The notes: generated by a model not told the origin, from the sequence alone. A stretch of 64,000 bases of DNA from an uncultured Bacillaceae bacterium (GCA_937934645.1 CALGYZ010000023.1:1-64000), one strand, 5' to 3'; positions 9,126 to 20,910 are shown, counted from the stretch's first letter. A program made the numbers and translations.

Positions 9126-10466
9126 TTATGAGGACGAAGGAGATTTTTGTTTCACCGGAATATACAGTACCTGTCCTTCATAAACATCCTGGTTCGGCTC
9201 CAGCCGGTTTGTCCGCAATAATTGGGATACACTTACTTCATAACGGTCGGCAATCAAATGTAATGTATCTTCCGGCTGAACAATATAAATCTTCATTTTT
9301 GTAACGGGATTTTCATCTTTTCTGGCAAAGAACTCGGTTAACGAGATCGATTCTTCTTCCTCTTCCTCATCTTGGGATTGGTAATTAATATTTTTCTCTT
9401 CCCGTTCGTCTTCTGCATCATCCTGTTCTACTTGTTCTTCCTCTTCTTCCCGCCCGGCTGTCACAGTTTCACTGGAAGTTGATTCTTCACTACCGGCCGC
9501 AGCGGTAATTTGTTCTTTTGTTTGCCTTCTGTCTCTTGTTTCTTCCTTATCACTTTCAGTTTCATTTTCATCATTTTGGTCACTGGCAGTATTTTGTCCT
9601 GCGTTCCGAGTCAAAGGTTCGCTTTCCGGTTCATCCTGCATACCATCCGCCACTTCCTGGATCTCTTCAACTGCGTGCTCTTCAATTTCTTCCGGTTGTC
9701 CGGCAGTCTCCCGGTCCGGACCGGCTTCCTCCGGTTCATCATGTTGTTCCCTATTTTTTCCTATGTCATCATCCCGTGCATCTTCCCGGTTTCTCATAAT
9801 CGGGACAGGAATTTGAAGGTTTTGCTCATGTTCTTCCGCAGCATCCGTTTCTTCTTCCTTTTTTGCTTCTGCAAAAAAGATGTCTTCGTCTTTTTTTCCG
9901 GTTCTTTCATTTTCAGCTGACAATTGCAATGGACGGATGTCATTTTGAATTTCATCCGGTTCTTCCAGTGCAAGTTCCGCTGATTCATCCCCGGTTTGGC
10001 TCAAAATGTTTTCCCGTTCAATTACTTTGGCATCAGATCGAATTCCCGTAATGGCAATATTCATTGTTAATGTCAAGCGGTCGGGTGCCGGAGATGTGTA
10101 ATCAAAGTTCTCGATAATCACATCTAAATCTTCCAAGTTGTGGACACGGTCCTTCGGAATGGTTAAATCAACGGGGAAGTCATATTGAAATTCGTATACA
10201 TCTGCCATTCCGGTTTCAGAAACGAATACATATTGCTTCGGATGGAATGTCCCGTTTTCCTCCCGCCGGTCCCCAGTATCCGGAAGCTTTTTATATTCAC
10301 CGTACATCGATAACGTACCTCTTATGGAAATAAACGGACCGGAATCTTGTATCGTTATATTAGGTTCAAGTGACAAACTGACGAGATCGGAAATTTTTTC
10401 CCCCGACCGGAACCAAACTGTCTGCTCCATTGGAATTATAATCGACGGTACATGTTCTTCAGTCAA
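9126..10466 (-). CDS. spoVID: Spore morphogenetic protein SpoVID
   Basis: A 446-residue protein. The N-terminal beta-rich domain (about residues 10-165; SLEPNITIQDSGPFISIRGT region) matches the SpoVID/coat assembly domain. A long, very acidic low-complexity Glu/Asp/Gln/Thr spacer covers about 170-385, and a C-terminal LysM domain (KIYIVQPEDTLHLIADRY onward) covers about 397-440. By family knowledge SpoVID drives coat encasement around the forespore and binds SafA, SpoIVA and precursor murein. The start is taken as TTG 10466, 7 nt after GGGGGG; an ATG at 10502 has no site. hemL ends at a terminator upstream, so it likely has its own sporulation promoter; GCATAATT and CATATTTT motifs upstream fit sigma-E only loosely. 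Confidence 0.9.
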   Translation of the reverse strand: MTEEHVPSIIIPMEQTVWFRSGEKISDLVSLSLEPNITIQDSGPFISIRGTLSMYGEYKKLPDTGDRREENGTFHPKQYVFVSETGMADVYEFQYDFPVDLTIPKDRVHNLEDLDVIIENFDYTSPAPDRLTLTMNIAITGIRSDAKVIERENILSQTGDESAELALEEPDEIQNDIRPLQLSAENERTGKKDEDIFFAEAKKEEETDAAEEHEQNLQIPVPIMRNREDARDDDIGKNREQHDEPEEAGPDRETAGQPEEIEEHAVEEIQEVADGMQDEPESEPLTRNAGQNTASDQNDENETESDKEETRDRRQTKEQITAAAGSEESTSSETVTAGREEEEEQVEQDDAEDEREEKNINYQSQDEEEEEESISLTEFFARKDENPVTKMKIYIVQPEDTLHLIADRYEVSVSQLLRTNRLEPNQDVYEGQVLYIPVKQKSPSSS

Positions 10467-10613
10467 CGTATTTCCCCCCTGTTCATCCTGACTACATCCC
10501 ATTTTACCTTTTCACCGGAAGCTTTTCGTTAACCGATACATATCAATACAAAATATGATCGAAATGAAAAAATTATGCAGAAAGGAAATAACACATCGGG
10601 ATTGGCAGTCAAC

Positions 10614-10642
10614 AAAAAAGGGTGTTCAAAATTGAACACCCT
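10614..10642 (-). terminator. Terminator of the hem operon
   Basis: A perfect 10-bp stem, GGGTGTTCAA with TTGAACACCC, is followed on the minus strand by T6. It separates hemL from spoVID. Confidence 0.9.
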
Positions 10643-10650
10643 AAAACACG

Positions 10651-11940
10651 TTATTCTTTTAACTTGCGGAAAGCATTTTCCGCTGCCTTGATCGTATTTT
10701 TAATATCCTCATCGGTATGTTCCGTGGATAGAAACAGCCCTTCAAACTGGGAAGGCGGTAAAAATACGCCCTGATCCGCCATTTCACGGTAATATTTTGC
10801 AAAATAATCGAGATTTGACCGTTTAGCTGTTTCATAATTATATACTTTTTCCCCGGTGAAAAAGATTCCAATCATGGAGCCGGCACGGTTTATTGTAAGC
10901 GGGATATCATATTTTTCCGCTGCTTTCCGGTATCCTTCTTCCAGCATATCCCCTTTCCGTTGAAATTCCTCATATGTTTCCGGTGTCAGCTGCTTCAACG
11001 TTTCATATCCCGCAGTCATGGCAAGCGGGTTTCCGGAAAGGGTTCCCGCTTGGTAAATCGGCCCTGCCGGCGCGATTTTCTCCATAATTTCCGCTTTTCC
11101 ACCAAAAGCACCGACCGGAAGGCCGCCGCCAATCACTTTACCCAAGCAGGTTAAATCCGGCTTTATATCAAAATATCCTTGTGCAGAGTGATAATGTGCC
11201 CGGAATCCGGTCATCACCTCATCAAAGATGAGAAGTGCACCATAGTGATCGGTAATCGATCTTAATCCTTCAAGAAATCCGGGCTCGGGCGGAACAACAC
11301 CCATATTTCCTGCAATCGGTTCAACAATAACCCCTGCTATATCATCACCGAACTTTTCAAAGGCTATTTTCACAGCATCCAAATCGTTGTACGCTACGGT
11401 AATCGTATTTTTTGCAATTCCTTCCGGCACGCCCGGGCTGTCGGGAAGTCCGAGGGTCGCAACACCGGAACCGGCTTTAATCAGTAGAGAGTCTCCGTGG
11501 CCGTGGTAACATCCTTCAAATTTTACTATTTTGCTGCGGCCCGTATAGCCTCTGGCAAGCCTGAGGGCAGACATCGTAGCTTCTGTCCCGGAGTTGACCA
11601 TCCGGACGATCTCAATGGACGGTACCCGTTCGATAATTAATTCAGCCAGTTTGTTCTCCATTAGTGTCGGTGCCCCGAAGCTTGTCCCTGTTTCAGCAAC
11701 CTTTTTCAAAGCTTCTACAACACGGTCATTGGCATGACCCAAAATAAGCGGACCCCAGGAAAGGACGTAGTCAATATATTCATTTCCGTCAATATCATAA
11801 ATTTTTGATCCTTTTCCCCGTTCCATAAAAATCGGATTCATTCCAACCGCTTTAAAGGCGCGGACCGGGCTGTTCACTCCTCCGGGCATTAAAGTAACAG
11901 CTTTTTCATATGCTTTTTTCGACTGTTCATACGTACTCAT
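10651..11940 (-). CDS. hemL: Glutamate-1-semialdehyde 2,1-aminomutase
   Basis: A 429-residue PLP enzyme that converts glutamate-1-semialdehyde to 5-aminolevulinate, the second step of the C5 pathway. The Schiff-base Lys is K268 in [15 protein letters not shown], and the PLP-binding acid lies in LLIFDEV at about 236-242. Full family length. AGGGGG lies just upstream of the ATG. Last gene of hemAXCDBL, followed by a strong terminator. Confidence 0.97.
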   Translation of the reverse strand: MSTYEQSKKAYEKAVTLMPGGVNSPVRAFKAVGMNPIFMERGKGSKIYDIDGNEYIDYVLSWGPLILGHANDRVVEALKKVAETGTSFGAPTLMENKLAELIIERVPSIEIVRMVNSGTEATMSALRLARGYTGRSKIVKFEGCYHGHGDSLLIKAGSGVATLGLPDSPGVPEGIAKNTITVAYNDLDAVKIAFEKFGDDIAGVIVEPIAGNMGVVPPEPGFLEGLRSITDHYGALLIFDEVMTGFRAHYHSAQGYFDIKPDLTCLGKVIGGGLPVGAFGGKAEIMEKIAPAGPIYQAGTLSGNPLAMTAGYETLKQLTPETYEEFQRKGDMLEEGYRKAAEKYDIPLTINRAGSMIGIFFTGEKVYNYETAKRSNLDYFAKYYREMADQGVFLPPSQFEGLFLSTEHTDEDIKNTIKAAENAFRKLKE

Positions 11941-11990
11941 GGAATCCCCCTTTTCTTTTTTCGTTCAAATTTTTTCCTTGAAAAAACGGC

Positions 11991-12974
11991 TTATTCTTGC
12001 AGCCATCGGGCAACATCTTTGGCAAAGTACGTGATAATCAGATCGCTGCCGGCCCGTTTGAAGGCGGTATGTAGCTCCATCACGACACTTTTTTCGTCAA
12101 TCCATCCGTTTTGTGCCGCCGCTTTAATCATGGAGTATTCTCCGCTGACGTTATAAGCGACAATAGGAACATTAAATGTATTCCGCACATCACGCACAAT
12201 ATCCAAATACGGCATTCCCGGCTTGACGATTAAAAAGTCGGCGCCTTCTTCCAAATCTGACTCCGCTTCCCGCAAAGCTTCTCGCCGATTGGCCGGATCC
12301 ATTTGGTATGTTTTCCGGTCACCGAATTGCGGAGTACTCTCGGCTGCATCACGGAAAGGTCCATAAAATGCAGAAGCATATTTCACCGCATAAGACATGA
12401 CCGGCACATGTTGAAAACCGTTTTCATCCAAACCTTTCCGGATGGCTGCGACAAATCCATCCATCATATTGGATGGCGCAATTATGTCCGCACCGGCTTT
12501 TGCCTGGCTTACCGCTGTTTTTACAAGTAACTCCAAAGATTCGTCATTCAATACCTCACCGTTTTCCACAACTCCGCAATGACCATGGTCGGTATATTCG
12601 CATAAACAGGTATCGGCAATGACAAGCATTTCCGGCGCGTGTTTTTTAATCGTCCGGATCGCCTCCTGTATAATGCCATGGTCATCATAAGCACCGGAAC
12701 CGTGAGAGTCTTTATGACCTGGTACGCCGAACAGAAGCACGGCTTTAATCCCAAGATTGAGCAATTCATCGATTTCTTCCGGCAAATTACCTGTTGATAT
12801 TTGTTCAATTCCCGGCATGGATGGCACCGGATTTCTCTTATTATCCCCTTCAAAAATAAAAAGCGGATAAATCAGGTCGTCCGTTGTTACAACATGTTCC
12901 CGGACCAAATCACGCATAAATGCATTTTGGCGCAGTCTGCGGTGCCGTTTAAAATCCAGATGTTTCCAGCTCAT
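11991..12974 (-). CDS. hemB: Porphobilinogen synthase (5-aminolevulinate dehydratase)
   Basis: A 327-residue enzyme that condenses two 5-aminolevulinate molecules to porphobilinogen. The zinc-type active-site cysteines are present (C123, C125 and C133 in [13 protein letters not shown]), as are the two Schiff-base lysines K198 (SYAVKYAS) and K251 ([11 protein letters not shown]). It sits between hemD and hemL with short gaps, in the conserved operon order. Confidence 0.97.
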   Translation of the reverse strand: MSWKHLDFKRHRRLRQNAFMRDLVREHVVTTDDLIYPLFIFEGDNKRNPVPSMPGIEQISTGNLPEEIDELLNLGIKAVLLFGVPGHKDSHGSGAYDDHGIIQEAIRTIKKHAPEMLVIADTCLCEYTDHGHCGVVENGEVLNDESLELLVKTAVSQAKAGADIIAPSNMMDGFVAAIRKGLDENGFQHVPVMSYAVKYASAFYGPFRDAAESTPQFGDRKTYQMDPANRREALREAESDLEEGADFLIVKPGMPYLDIVRDVRNTFNVPIVAYNVSGEYSMIKAAAQNGWIDEKSVVMELHTAFKRAGSDLIITYFAKDVARWLQE

Positions 12975-12999
12975 ATTACATCCCCCATATCCATAATGG

Positions 13000-13785
13000 T
13001 TAAATTTTTTCCAAAAAGTAATTTTTCAGTGCCGAAAGCAAGGCATCGGATGTATATGTACCGGGACAAACATGGACAGACATTCCGTATGTTTCCAGCG
13101 CTTTTTTCGTAACCGGACCGATGCAAGCAATTATGCAGTTTTGAACTTCATCCATTCCCTCGTCCCGGACAATCTCCATAAAGTGCCGGACGGTAGACGG
13201 GCTTGTAAAAAGCAGAACATCGATCTGATTTGTTTTTAACGTTTCAATTAATTTTTTTCTGCTTTGTTCCGGCAATACTGTTTCATATACGATTAGATCA
13301 TGGACAGTTGCCCCTTTTTCCCGCAATGTCCGGCTGACAATATCCCGCGCTAGGTTTCCTTTCACAACACAGACTTGTTCGTTTTCCGTAATCCGTTCCT
13401 TCAACTCTTCAGCAAGGGCATCTCCGGTAAACTCTTCCGGCACAAAACAAGGCGTGATGCCAAACTTTTGCAAGTAACGTTCTGTTTTCGTTCCGACTGC
13501 CGCCACTTTCACATCCGCCGGAAAGTCCATATTTAATCTGTTTAAATGTTCAATAAAAAAACGCACTCCGTTTTGACTAGTAAAAACAATCCAATCAAAT
13601 CCGGACAAACGGCGGACGGCAACCAATTCATTTTCTGTTAGTTCCGTTGCTCGGAATGCGATTAACGGAACGGCATACGGAATACCCCCAAGCGAACGGA
13701 TGCCTCTGACAAGAGGCTCAGCCTGCGGAGCGGCACGCATAATTAAACAGCCTTTATCCGACAAAACTTTCTTTTCTTTCGTCAC
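13000..13785 (-). CDS. hemD: Uroporphyrinogen-III synthase
   Basis: A 261-residue HemD-family enzyme that closes hydroxymethylbilane with D-ring inversion. The family is poorly conserved; the two alternating alpha/beta domains and [14 protein letters not shown] and [13 protein letters not shown] blocks are recognisable. The start is set at GTG 13785 because GGGAG lies 9 nt upstream; the ATG at 13794 abuts that site with no spacing. It lies 36 bp after hemC and 25 bp before hemB. Confidence 0.92.
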   Translation of the reverse strand: MTKEKKVLSDKGCLIMRAAPQAEPLVRGIRSLGGIPYAVPLIAFRATELTENELVAVRRLSGFDWIVFTSQNGVRFFIEHLNRLNMDFPADVKVAAVGTKTERYLQKFGITPCFVPEEFTGDALAEELKERITENEQVCVVKGNLARDIVSRTLREKGATVHDLIVYETVLPEQSRKKLIETLKTNQIDVLLFTSPSTVRHFMEIVRDEGMDEVQNCIIACIGPVTKKALETYGMSVHVCPGTYTSDALLSALKNYFLEKI

Positions 13786-13821
13786 TTGTCCCATCTCCCG
13801 TTTTTTTGAGAGTTTCCGTGA

Positions 13822-14754
13822 TTACTTGTTTTCTTCTGCCAATATTTCGCGGATCAACCGGTCTGCACCTTGTTCAATTAAACGTTTTGCCACAGTTGTT
13901 CCAATATCTTCAGGATCATTTCCGGTGATTCTTTCCCTGTATGTCTCGTTTCCGTCTGGAGAAGCGACAAAAGCCGTTAATACAATTTCCTCATCATTAT
14001 TGATTTTTGCGTAACCGCCGACAGGAACCTGGCAGCTGCCGCCGATTTCATTTAAAAATGCACGTTCGCTTTTCACTGCCCGTTCTGTATCCGCACAAGT
14101 AATTTTTTTCAGCCAGAACAACAGTTCTTCGTCATCCTCCCGGCATTCAATAGCAAGGGCTCCCTGGCCGACGGCTGGAATGTATGCTTCCGTATCCAAA
14201 TATTCCGTCACAACCTTTTTGCTCCAACCCATGCGGGAAAGGCCGGATGCAGCGAGAATAATACCATCATAATCTTCCGTTTCTAGCTTTTTCAACCGGG
14301 TATCGATATTCCCGCGGATCCACTTAATTGTTAAATCCGGACGCATGTGGAGCAATTGGGATTTCCGGCGCAAACTGCTTGTTCCGATTACCGCCCCGGC
14401 AGGCAGTTCGTTTAACGGCTTTCCGTTTTTGGAAATAAATGCATCCCGAGGGTCTTCCCTTTTCGGAACACCGCCGATGATCAAACCTTCTGGCAAAACT
14501 GCCGGCATATCTTTCATACTATGTACAGCAAAATCAATTTCTTTATTTAACATAGCCTGTTCAATTTCCTTTACAAACAGGCCTTTCCCTCCCACTTTGG
14601 AAAGGGTGACATCCAAAATCTTATCGCCTTTTGTAACAATTTCTTTGATTTCGAACTGAAAAGGCGCACCTGCCTTCTTCAATTCATGGATGACCCATTT
14701 TGTTTGTGTCAGCGCCAATTTGCTTCTTCTTGAACCGACAATGATTTTCCGCAT
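13822..14754 (-). CDS. hemC: Hydroxymethylbilane synthase (porphobilinogen deaminase)
   Basis: A 310-residue enzyme that polymerises four porphobilinogens. The dipyrromethane cofactor attaches to C241 ([10 protein letters not shown]), and catalytic D82 lies in HSMKDMP; the substrate-binding arginines in SSLRRKSQ and NIDTRLKK are present. AGGAGG is 6 nt before the ATG. Third gene of the hem operon. Confidence 0.97.
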   Translation of the reverse strand: MRKIIVGSRRSKLALTQTKWVIHELKKAGAPFQFEIKEIVTKGDKILDVTLSKVGGKGLFVKEIEQAMLNKEIDFAVHSMKDMPAVLPEGLIIGGVPKREDPRDAFISKNGKPLNELPAGAVIGTSSLRRKSQLLHMRPDLTIKWIRGNIDTRLKKLETEDYDGIILAASGLSRMGWSKKVVTEYLDTEAYIPAVGQGALAIECREDDEELLFWLKKITCADTERAVKSERAFLNEIGGSCQVPVGGYAKINNDEEIVLTAFVASPDGNETYRERITGNDPEDIGTTVAKRLIEQGADRLIREILAEENK

Positions 14755-14793
14755 ACACAGCCTCCTGAATCCACGATTTCCAACACTCTTAAT

Positions 14794-15627
14794 TTAAGCA
14801 TACCAAAAATGAAAGGATGAGAGCTTACTAAAAAGGAAAAAATTTATTAAAACAAGTAAAAATGCGGCAATATTCCATAAGGCAAGCTTTTTACCGTGCA
14901 ATCCTTTCTTTAATTTCAAAAAAACATAAATGCCGTATACAAACAAGATCAACAAAGAGCCGGTAATTTTCCAGTCATAGAACCGGACGGCCGGCATTTT
15001 CATCACGAGCCACTGCAGTCCGAGCACAAGCCCCGTCGCCAGCAGCGGAATCCCGATAATATTAAACCGGTAACTGAAATGTTCCAATTTGGATAAATCT
15101 TGAATACGAAACAACTGCTTTTTCCATTTTTTTCTCTTTAACATATGATATTGGAGTATATATAGGAGTGACAGGATAAAGGAAATAGAAAATAGTACAT
15201 AGGCGGCAAGGGATAATGTAATATGGAAAAACAGTAATTCGGATGTCAACTTTTTCATAACGGACGGTGACTGCCACCGGAACGGGGCAAACGTATAAAT
15301 CACGACGGTGATAAATCCAAGAACGGCGGAAAAAAACACGATAAACTCGATTTTTACAAACAAGCTGAACAATATGGCCAGCGTGAGCAAAAGCCAGCTG
15401 TAAAAATAAAGCCCTTCCGCCAAAGTCAAAACCGGGAACCGGCGTTGTTCAATCATATATAAAACAAAAAACAGCGTTTGCAAGAACCATACGATGACGA
15501 GGAATACAAAGGCTAGCTTTTTAATCCGCTTTTTATTTTCGAGGAAATCAATGTAATAAAATAAAAGGGAAAATGCATAAAGGAAAAGCATTCCTTCATG
15601 CATTTTTACCAAAATATGTTCATCCAT
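14794..15627 (-). CDS. hemX: HemX membrane protein (CcsA/ResC-like)
   Basis: A 277-residue protein with about eight hydrophobic helices and the cytochrome-c-assembly-type fold seen in B. subtilis HemX. In B. subtilis HemX lowers the cellular level of HemA. The tandem placement right after hemA (31-nt gap) and before hemC is the conserved one. AGAGGA lies 6 nt upstream of the ATG. The tryptophan-rich WWD signature of haem-handling proteins is not evident, which fits HemX better than CcsA. Confidence 0.9.
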   Translation of the reverse strand: MDEHILVKMHEGMLFLYAFSLLFYYIDFLENKKRIKKLAFVFLVIVWFLQTLFFVLYMIEQRRFPVLTLAEGLYFYSWLLLTLAILFSLFVKIEFIVFFSAVLGFITVVIYTFAPFRWQSPSVMKKLTSELLFFHITLSLAAYVLFSISFILSLLYILQYHMLKRKKWKKQLFRIQDLSKLEHFSYRFNIIGIPLLATGLVLGLQWLVMKMPAVRFYDWKITGSLLILFVYGIYVFLKLKKGLHGKKLALWNIAAFLLVLINFFLFSKLSSFHFWYA

Positions 15628-15658
15628 GGGGATTCCTCTCTTACTATCCGTATGTTCA

Positions 15659-17008
15659 TTATTTATTTACTGCCGGTTTCAATTTCAGTTTCTTGTTTTC
15701 TTTTTGCATGGTATTGAAAACAAGCTTTTCTTCCGGAGCCCTTTCTACAGTAAGATTAAATATTTGTTCAAAAAATTCCAGTGCTTCATCACGGTTGGGC
15801 TGGGCCGCCATTTCTTTAATTTGTAAAATCGGATCCCTTAACATTTGATTGATAATGCTTTTCATATGTTTACGGATGACTTTCCGCTCCCGTTCAGTTA
15901 AGTCCGGCAATTTCCTCTCCAGACTTTTCATGACATCAGCCTGGATGTTTAACGCTTTTTCCCGGAGTGACGAAATAAGCGGTACAACTCCAAGCGTATT
16001 TACCCAGTTTTGAAATTCCTCAATTTCCTCATCGATAAATGTTTCAATCATTGCCGCTGCTTTTTCCCTCTCCTGTAAGTTTGCCTCTACTACCCCTTCA
16101 AGATCATCAATATCGTATAAAAATACACCTTCGAGATCATCCACTGCCGGATCAATGTCCCGCGGCACGGCAATATCAATCAATAAAAGCGGTTTCCCTT
16201 TTCTGTTCTTTTCAACTTGTTCCATCATTTCCTTTGTCAGTACGTAGTCATTTGCTCCCGTCGAACTGATCACGATATCAGCATCCATAAGACATTCAGC
16301 AAGGGAGTTCATGGAATAGGCTTTTCCGCCGAATTCTTCAGCCAGCTTTTCTGCCCGTTCCAATGTCCGGTTAATAACAGAGATGTCCCGGGCACCGCTG
16401 CCCTGCAAATTTTGAATGGCCAGTTTTCCCATTTTTCCCGCACCGAGTATAAATACATGTTTGTCATGAAGCCGGCCAAAAATCTTTTTTGCCAGTTCAA
16501 CAGCTGCATAGCTCACCGAAACCGCATTGGAGGAAATATCTGTCTCAGAATGGGCCCGTTTGGCAACCGTCAGTGCCTGCTTAAACAATTGATTGAAAAC
16601 GGTACCGGTTGTATCCGACTTTTGGGCTGCCGTAAAACTGTCCCTCACCTGGCCCAATATTTGCGTCTCACCGATCACCAGGGAATCGAGCCCGCAGGCA
16701 ACCCGGAATAAATGGTTTACAGCGTGTTCATTTTCATATATAAATAAATAGGGTTCAAACTCTTCACGTTCCACTGAAAACCAGTCTGAAAGAAATTGTT
16801 TAATATAATATCTCCCCGTATGTAGCTGATCTACGACCGCATAAACTTCTGTCCGGTTGCAGGTAGATAAAATAACATTTTCCAAGATGCTTTTTCTTTG
16901 TTTCAGTTCCGACATCGCCGGAACGAATTCTTGATCCTGGAATGTAAGCTTTTCCCTGACTTCTACCGGAGCTGTTTTGTGATTCAAGCCAACCACAATT
17001 ACATGCAT
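15659..17008 (-). CDS. hemA: Glutamyl-tRNA reductase
   Basis: A 449-residue enzyme that reduces glutamyl-tRNA to glutamate-1-semialdehyde with NADPH, committing glutamate to tetrapyrroles. [13 protein letters not shown] is at residues 7-19 and the catalytic Cys is C50 in [10 protein letters not shown]; the Rossmann motif GAGKMG is near 188. The start at 17008 has GGGGG about 9 nt upstream; the frame extends to 17032 without a site. First gene of the hem operon. I found no convincing PerR box upstream, though B. subtilis hemA is PerR-controlled. Confidence 0.96.
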   Translation of the reverse strand: MHVIVVGLNHKTAPVEVREKLTFQDQEFVPAMSELKQRKSILENVILSTCNRTEVYAVVDQLHTGRYYIKQFLSDWFSVEREEFEPYLFIYENEHAVNHLFRVACGLDSLVIGETQILGQVRDSFTAAQKSDTTGTVFNQLFKQALTVAKRAHSETDISSNAVSVSYAAVELAKKIFGRLHDKHVFILGAGKMGKLAIQNLQGSGARDISVINRTLERAEKLAEEFGGKAYSMNSLAECLMDADIVISSTGANDYVLTKEMMEQVEKNRKGKPLLLIDIAVPRDIDPAVDDLEGVFLYDIDDLEGVVEANLQEREKAAAMIETFIDEEIEEFQNWVNTLGVVPLISSLREKALNIQADVMKSLERKLPDLTERERKVIRKHMKSIINQMLRDPILQIKEMAAQPNRDEALEFFEQIFNLTVERAPEEKLVFNTMQKENKKLKLKPAVNK

Positions 17009-17236
17009 GTTCTCTAACCCCCAAATGTTCATTCACTCATAAACAATTTTATCAATGTACAAAACTTAAATAATCAACATTTGTGAATAGAAATTGAAAT
17101 TTATGGTACGATGGTTACGGCCGTACTCCTATAATTTCTTTTTCTCTCATTATATTACAAAACATATTATTTTAAAATTAATTCAAACTAAGCGATTAAA
17201 TAACGTAGTGATTTTACAAGAAAGCGGGGTATAAGT

Positions 17237-17722
17237 GTGAAACAGCAACATATTTTTCCGGGCGTCATATTAATTGGTCTCGGTATATATTATTTATCAC
17301 AGCAATCCGTTATACCTTTATCCTTTCCGGTTTCCGGCTGGCCTGCCATTGTATTTTTATCCGGGATCGCTTTTTTCCTCCAGGCATATGGAGGAAAAAA
17401 CACGGAACTTATTTTGCCTGCAGTGATATTGCTCGGAATCGGTGCTCATCTTTACCTGGCGGAAAAATGGGATCATTTGTTGGACTATACCGGAATTTTT
17501 ATATTGTTGATCGCCCTCGGATATTTTTTAACTTACAAAATAACAAACAGCGGAAAGTTTTTCTTCGGGACTTTTCTTCTTCTCGCCGTCATCCAGTTAT
17601 TTTATCCGCAAATTTTTCAATGGCTTGGCATCCCGGAAGAAAAAATGTTGCAATTTGAAAAGTTTTGGCCGTTTATTCTTATCGCCGCCGGCAGCTATGT
17701 ATTTCTTTTTAAACGCAAATAA
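17237..17722 (+). CDS. LiaI/LiaF-type four-helix membrane protein, function unknown
   Basis: A 161-residue protein of repeated PGVILIGLGIYYL-like and PAVILLGIG-like hydrophobic blocks (about six short helices) ending in a KRK tail. This resembles the LiaI-LiaF transmembrane domain (DUF5668-like) proteins. It starts with GTG, with GCGGGG about 8 nt upstream. It is divergent from hemA and converges on engB at a shared terminator, so it is probably monocistronic. No partner sensor or regulator is adjacent; a cell-envelope stress role would be a guess. Confidence 0.75.
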   Translation: MKQQHIFPGVILIGLGIYYLSQQSVIPLSFPVSGWPAIVFLSGIAFFLQAYGGKNTELILPAVILLGIGAHLYLAEKWDHLLDYTGIFILLIALGYFLTYKITNSGKFFFGTFLLLAVIQLFYPQIFQWLGIPEEKMLQFEKFWPFILIAAGSYVFLFKRK

Positions 17723-17742
17723 ACAAAAATCTTTAAACGAAT

Positions 17743-17782
17743 AAAAAAGATCTGCCGGTTCAACCGGTCAGATCTTTTTTAT
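17743..17782. terminator. Bidirectional terminator between the LiaI-like gene and engB
   Basis: AAAAAAGATCTG and CAGATCTTTTTT pair around an inner CCGGTT/AACCGG hairpin. U-runs exist on both strands; the engB stop codon lies at its edge. Confidence 0.9.
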
Positions 17783-18375
17783 TGTCCCTCCATGCCAAGC
17801 AAAGTTGTAATCGCGTTCCACGTTTCTTGTTTTCCGGTTCCTTTTTCCGCGGAAAAAATGATTACCGGGTCTTCCTCTTCGGTATTCAATGTTTCCTTTA
17901 CTACCCGCAAATGTCTTTGCCATTTTCCTTTCGGTATTTTATCCGCTTTGGTTGCAATAATGATGGCGGGAATCCCGTAATGTTTCAAAAATTCATACAT
18001 CATCACATCATCTTCAGTCGGTGGATGACGAAGATCCACAATGATAATGACAGCTTTCAAGTCTTCCCGCCGGGTTAAATACGTTTCAATCATTGCTCCC
18101 CATTTTTTCTTTTCCTGCTTTGAAACCTTGGCATACCCGTAACCCGGAACATCAACAAAATAGAAAGAATCATTCACAAGGTAAAAATTCAATGTTTGTG
18201 TTTTTCCGGGTTTGGATGAAGTTCTGGCCAGCTTTTTCCTGTTTAACATTTTATTGATAAAGGAAGATTTTCCGACATTCGACCGCCCGGCAAGGGCAAT
18301 TTCCGGCAGCCGGTCATCTGGATATTGTTCCTTGGATACCGCACTAATAACAAATTCAGCCTGTGTGATCTTCAC
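17779..18375 (-). CDS. engB: Ribosome biogenesis GTPase EngB (YsxC)
   Basis: A 198-residue TRAFAC-class GTPase needed for late 50S assembly. G1 is GRSNVGKSS at residues 30-38, G3 is DVPGYG near 77, and G4 is TKAD near 142. The start at GTG 18375 is preferred: AGGTG lies 6 nt upstream and the resulting N-terminus matches B. subtilis MKVTKSEIVISAV. It overlaps the lonA stop by 20 nt, suggesting coupling. Confidence 0.94.
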   Translation of the reverse strand: MKITQAEFVISAVSKEQYPDDRLPEIALAGRSNVGKSSFINKMLNRKKLARTSSKPGKTQTLNFYLVNDSFYFVDVPGYGYAKVSKQEKKKWGAMIETYLTRREDLKAVIIIVDLRHPPTEDDVMMYEFLKHYGIPAIIIATKADKIPKGKWQRHLRVVKETLNTEEEDPVIIFSAEKGTGKQETWNAITTLLGMEGQ

Positions 18376-20695
18376 TTTTTTCACCTACTAATGCCGTTTC
18401 TAATACTTCATCAACATGGGTAACGGAAATAAACGTCAGATCTTTTTTGACACTCTCCGGTATATCATCCAGATCTTTTTCATTTTCCTTTGGCATAATA
18501 ATGGTTGTAAGCCCGGCACGATGGGCACTTAATGTTTTTTCTTTCAATCCGCCGATCGGCAACACCCGGCCGCGTAATGTCACTTCCCCGGTCATTCCGA
18601 CTTCCCGCTTGACGGCTCTTCCTGTTAAAGCGGACACTAAAGCAGTGGTGATCGTAATGCCTGCCGACGGTCCGTCTTTCGGAACAGCACCCTCGGGAAC
18701 GTGTATATGGATGTCATATTTTTTATGAAAGCCGGGATCAATACCGAACTTTTCCGCAGACGACCGGACATAGCTAAATGCCGCTTGGGCAGATTCTTTC
18801 ATGATTTCCCCGAGCTTACCCGTCAGTACAAGTTTGCCGGAACCCGGAACGAGAGCTACTTCAATTTGCAGCGTATCGCCGCCGAATGATGTATAAGCAA
18901 GACCGGTTGCAACACCGACTTGATCTTCTGTTTCCGCCATTCCATAGCGGTACAATTTTTTACCGAGAAATTCCTCAATATTTTTCTCTGTAACGATTAC
19001 CCTTTTCTTTTCCTCAGTAACGATAATACGGGCTGTTTTCCGGCAAATTTTTGCGATCGTCCGTTCCAGTCCCCTGACCCCGGCTTCCCTTGTATAATAC
19101 CGGATCATCGATAAAAGCGCCTCATCGCGGATTTGCAGCTGTTGCTTCGTCAAACCGTGTTCTTTTAATTGTTTCGGTATTAAATAATCTTTCCCGATAT
19201 GCATTTTCTCCAGCTCTGTATAACCGGCAATTGAAATGATTTCCATCCGGTCCCTGAGCGGTACCGGAATCAGGCTCAGATCATTTGCCGTTGCAATAAA
19301 CATCACTTTTGATAAATCATAGGTTTCTTCGATATAGTGATCGCTGAAATTTTTATTTTGTTCCGGATCGAGCACTTCTAACAGTGCTGCCGAAGGGTCG
19401 CCGCGGAAATCGCTGGACATTTTGTCAATCTCATCCAGCAAAAAAACCGGGTTAACCGTGCCGGCTTTCCGCATGCCCTGGATAATCCTGCCGGGCATCG
19501 CACCGACATAGGTCCTGCGGTGACCGCGGATTTCCGATTCGTCCCGGACGCCGCCGAGGGAAATACGAACAAATTTACGGTTTAACGTGCGGGCAATGGA
19601 ACGCGCCAAACTTGTCTTACCGACTCCCGGGGGGCCGACCAGGCAAAGAATCGGCCCTTTTAAGGAGTCTGTTAATTTTTGTACCGCCAAATATTCAAGT
19701 ACCCGTTCCTTCACTTTTTCCAATCCGTAGTGGTCTTCGTTCAATATCCGTTCCGCTTTCTTTAAGTCAAGATCATCTTTTGTTTCTTTTGTCCATGGAA
19801 GGGAAATCAACCAGTCAAGGTAGTTCCGGATCACCGCACTTTCTGCAGATGTACCCGGTACCTTTTCATACCGTTCCAATTCCTTCATCGCTGTTTTATA
19901 AACATGTTCCGGCATATTTGCTTTTTTGATTTTCTCTTTTAACTCTTCGACTTCCCCAGCTTTCCCTTCCCGTTCACCGAGCTCTTTTTGAATGGCTTTC
20001 ATTTGCTCCCGCAAATAGTATTCTTTTTGCGTCCGTTCCATCGACTTTTTAACCCGCTGGCCGATTTTTTTCTCCAACTGTAAAACTTCTTTTTCATTAT
20101 TCAAAATCTCGATCACTGCATTCATCCGGTCCTTGACATTTACAATTTCCAGCAACCGCTGTTTTTCCCTTAATTTAATCGGGAGATGTGATGTGACAAT
20201 ATCGGCCAGTCTGCCCGGTTCTTCAATATCCTGAACCGTTGCATACGTTTCAACGGAGACTTTCTTGGAAATCTTTATGTATTGTTCAAATAAATCTAAA
20301 ATCATCCTCATTAACGCTTCTTCTTCGACATCATTTTCCACAACATCTTCCAGTTCTTCAATTTCAGCCAGGAAATATTCATCATCAGTAATGATGTGGG
20401 TGATCTTCCCTCTCTTCAAACCTTCCACGAGAACCCGAATTGTTCCGTTTGGAAGTTTCAGCATTTGTTTTACGTGCGTCAATGTGCCGACTTGGTAAAA
20501 GTCATCGGCCGTAGGGTCATCAACCGTTACATCTTTTTGCGTTGTCAAAAAAATTAAATGATCATTCATCATTGCTTTTTCCAGTGCCTGGACTGATTTT
20601 TCCCGGCCGACATCTAAATGCAGGACGGTTGTGGGAAATACGATAATACCGCGCAGCGGAAGCAGAGGAACGACGGTCTTTTTCGCTTCTGTCAT
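18356..20695 (-). CDS. lonA: ATP-dependent protease LonA
   Basis: A 779-residue Lon protease with an N-terminal substrate-recognition domain, an AAA+ domain with Walker A GPPGVGKT near 353, and a Ser-Lys protease domain. The catalytic Ser is in DGPSAGI near 680 and the Lys in GGLKEK near 720. It degrades misfolded and regulatory proteins. The start at 20695 has GGAGGT 6 nt upstream; the frame runs on to 20743. It is followed by overlapping engB, as in B. subtilis. Confidence 0.97.
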   Translation of the reverse strand: MTEAKKTVVPLLPLRGIIVFPTTVLHLDVGREKSVQALEKAMMNDHLIFLTTQKDVTVDDPTADDFYQVGTLTHVKQMLKLPNGTIRVLVEGLKRGKITHIITDDEYFLAEIEELEDVVENDVEEEALMRMILDLFEQYIKISKKVSVETYATVQDIEEPGRLADIVTSHLPIKLREKQRLLEIVNVKDRMNAVIEILNNEKEVLQLEKKIGQRVKKSMERTQKEYYLREQMKAIQKELGEREGKAGEVEELKEKIKKANMPEHVYKTAMKELERYEKVPGTSAESAVIRNYLDWLISLPWTKETKDDLDLKKAERILNEDHYGLEKVKERVLEYLAVQKLTDSLKGPILCLVGPPGVGKTSLARSIARTLNRKFVRISLGGVRDESEIRGHRRTYVGAMPGRIIQGMRKAGTVNPVFLLDEIDKMSSDFRGDPSAALLEVLDPEQNKNFSDHYIEETYDLSKVMFIATANDLSLIPVPLRDRMEIISIAGYTELEKMHIGKDYLIPKQLKEHGLTKQQLQIRDEALLSMIRYYTREAGVRGLERTIAKICRKTARIIVTEEKKRVIVTEKNIEEFLGKKLYRYGMAETEDQVGVATGLAYTSFGGDTLQIEVALVPGSGKLVLTGKLGEIMKESAQAAFSYVRSSAEKFGIDPGFHKKYDIHIHVPEGAVPKDGPSAGITITTALVSALTGRAVKREVGMTGEVTLRGRVLPIGGLKEKTLSAHRAGLTTIIMPKENEKDLDDIPESVKKDLTFISVTHVDEVLETALVGEKSEDHTG

Positions 20696-20881
20696 GTAAA
20701 TACCTCCATTTATACCGATACATTTTGATCTTTCCGGAAACATGCAAATGTTATGTATAATTAATCATCCGATTTATGTTTGATCCGATTTTTTTCCGGG
20801 GCCGTATCCGGAAAAGAAAATATGTATAAAAGTCCGGAAACCGTATTCGCTTATCTATGAAAAATATGTCCCCTTTTAAAA

Positions 20882-20910
20882 ATTTTAACCTATTTATTGG
20901 CAACTGTCTA
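20882..20910 (-). promoter_or_regulatory. Candidate sigma-A promoter of lonA
   Basis: TAGACA at 20910-20905 and TAAAAT at 20887-20882 are 17 nt apart, giving about 180 nt of leader. No CtsR tandem repeat (GGTCAAA-N3-GGTCAAA) was found nearby. Confidence 0.4.

Noticed and set aside
16217..16711. 164-codon plus-strand ORF
   Set aside because: It lies wholly within hemA on the opposite strand, has no ribosome site and no recognisable domain; a shadow frame.
17040..17236. PerR box upstream of hemA
   Set aside because: The best match to TTATAATNATTATAA keeps only about 9 of 14 defined bases in very AT-rich DNA, so not supportable.
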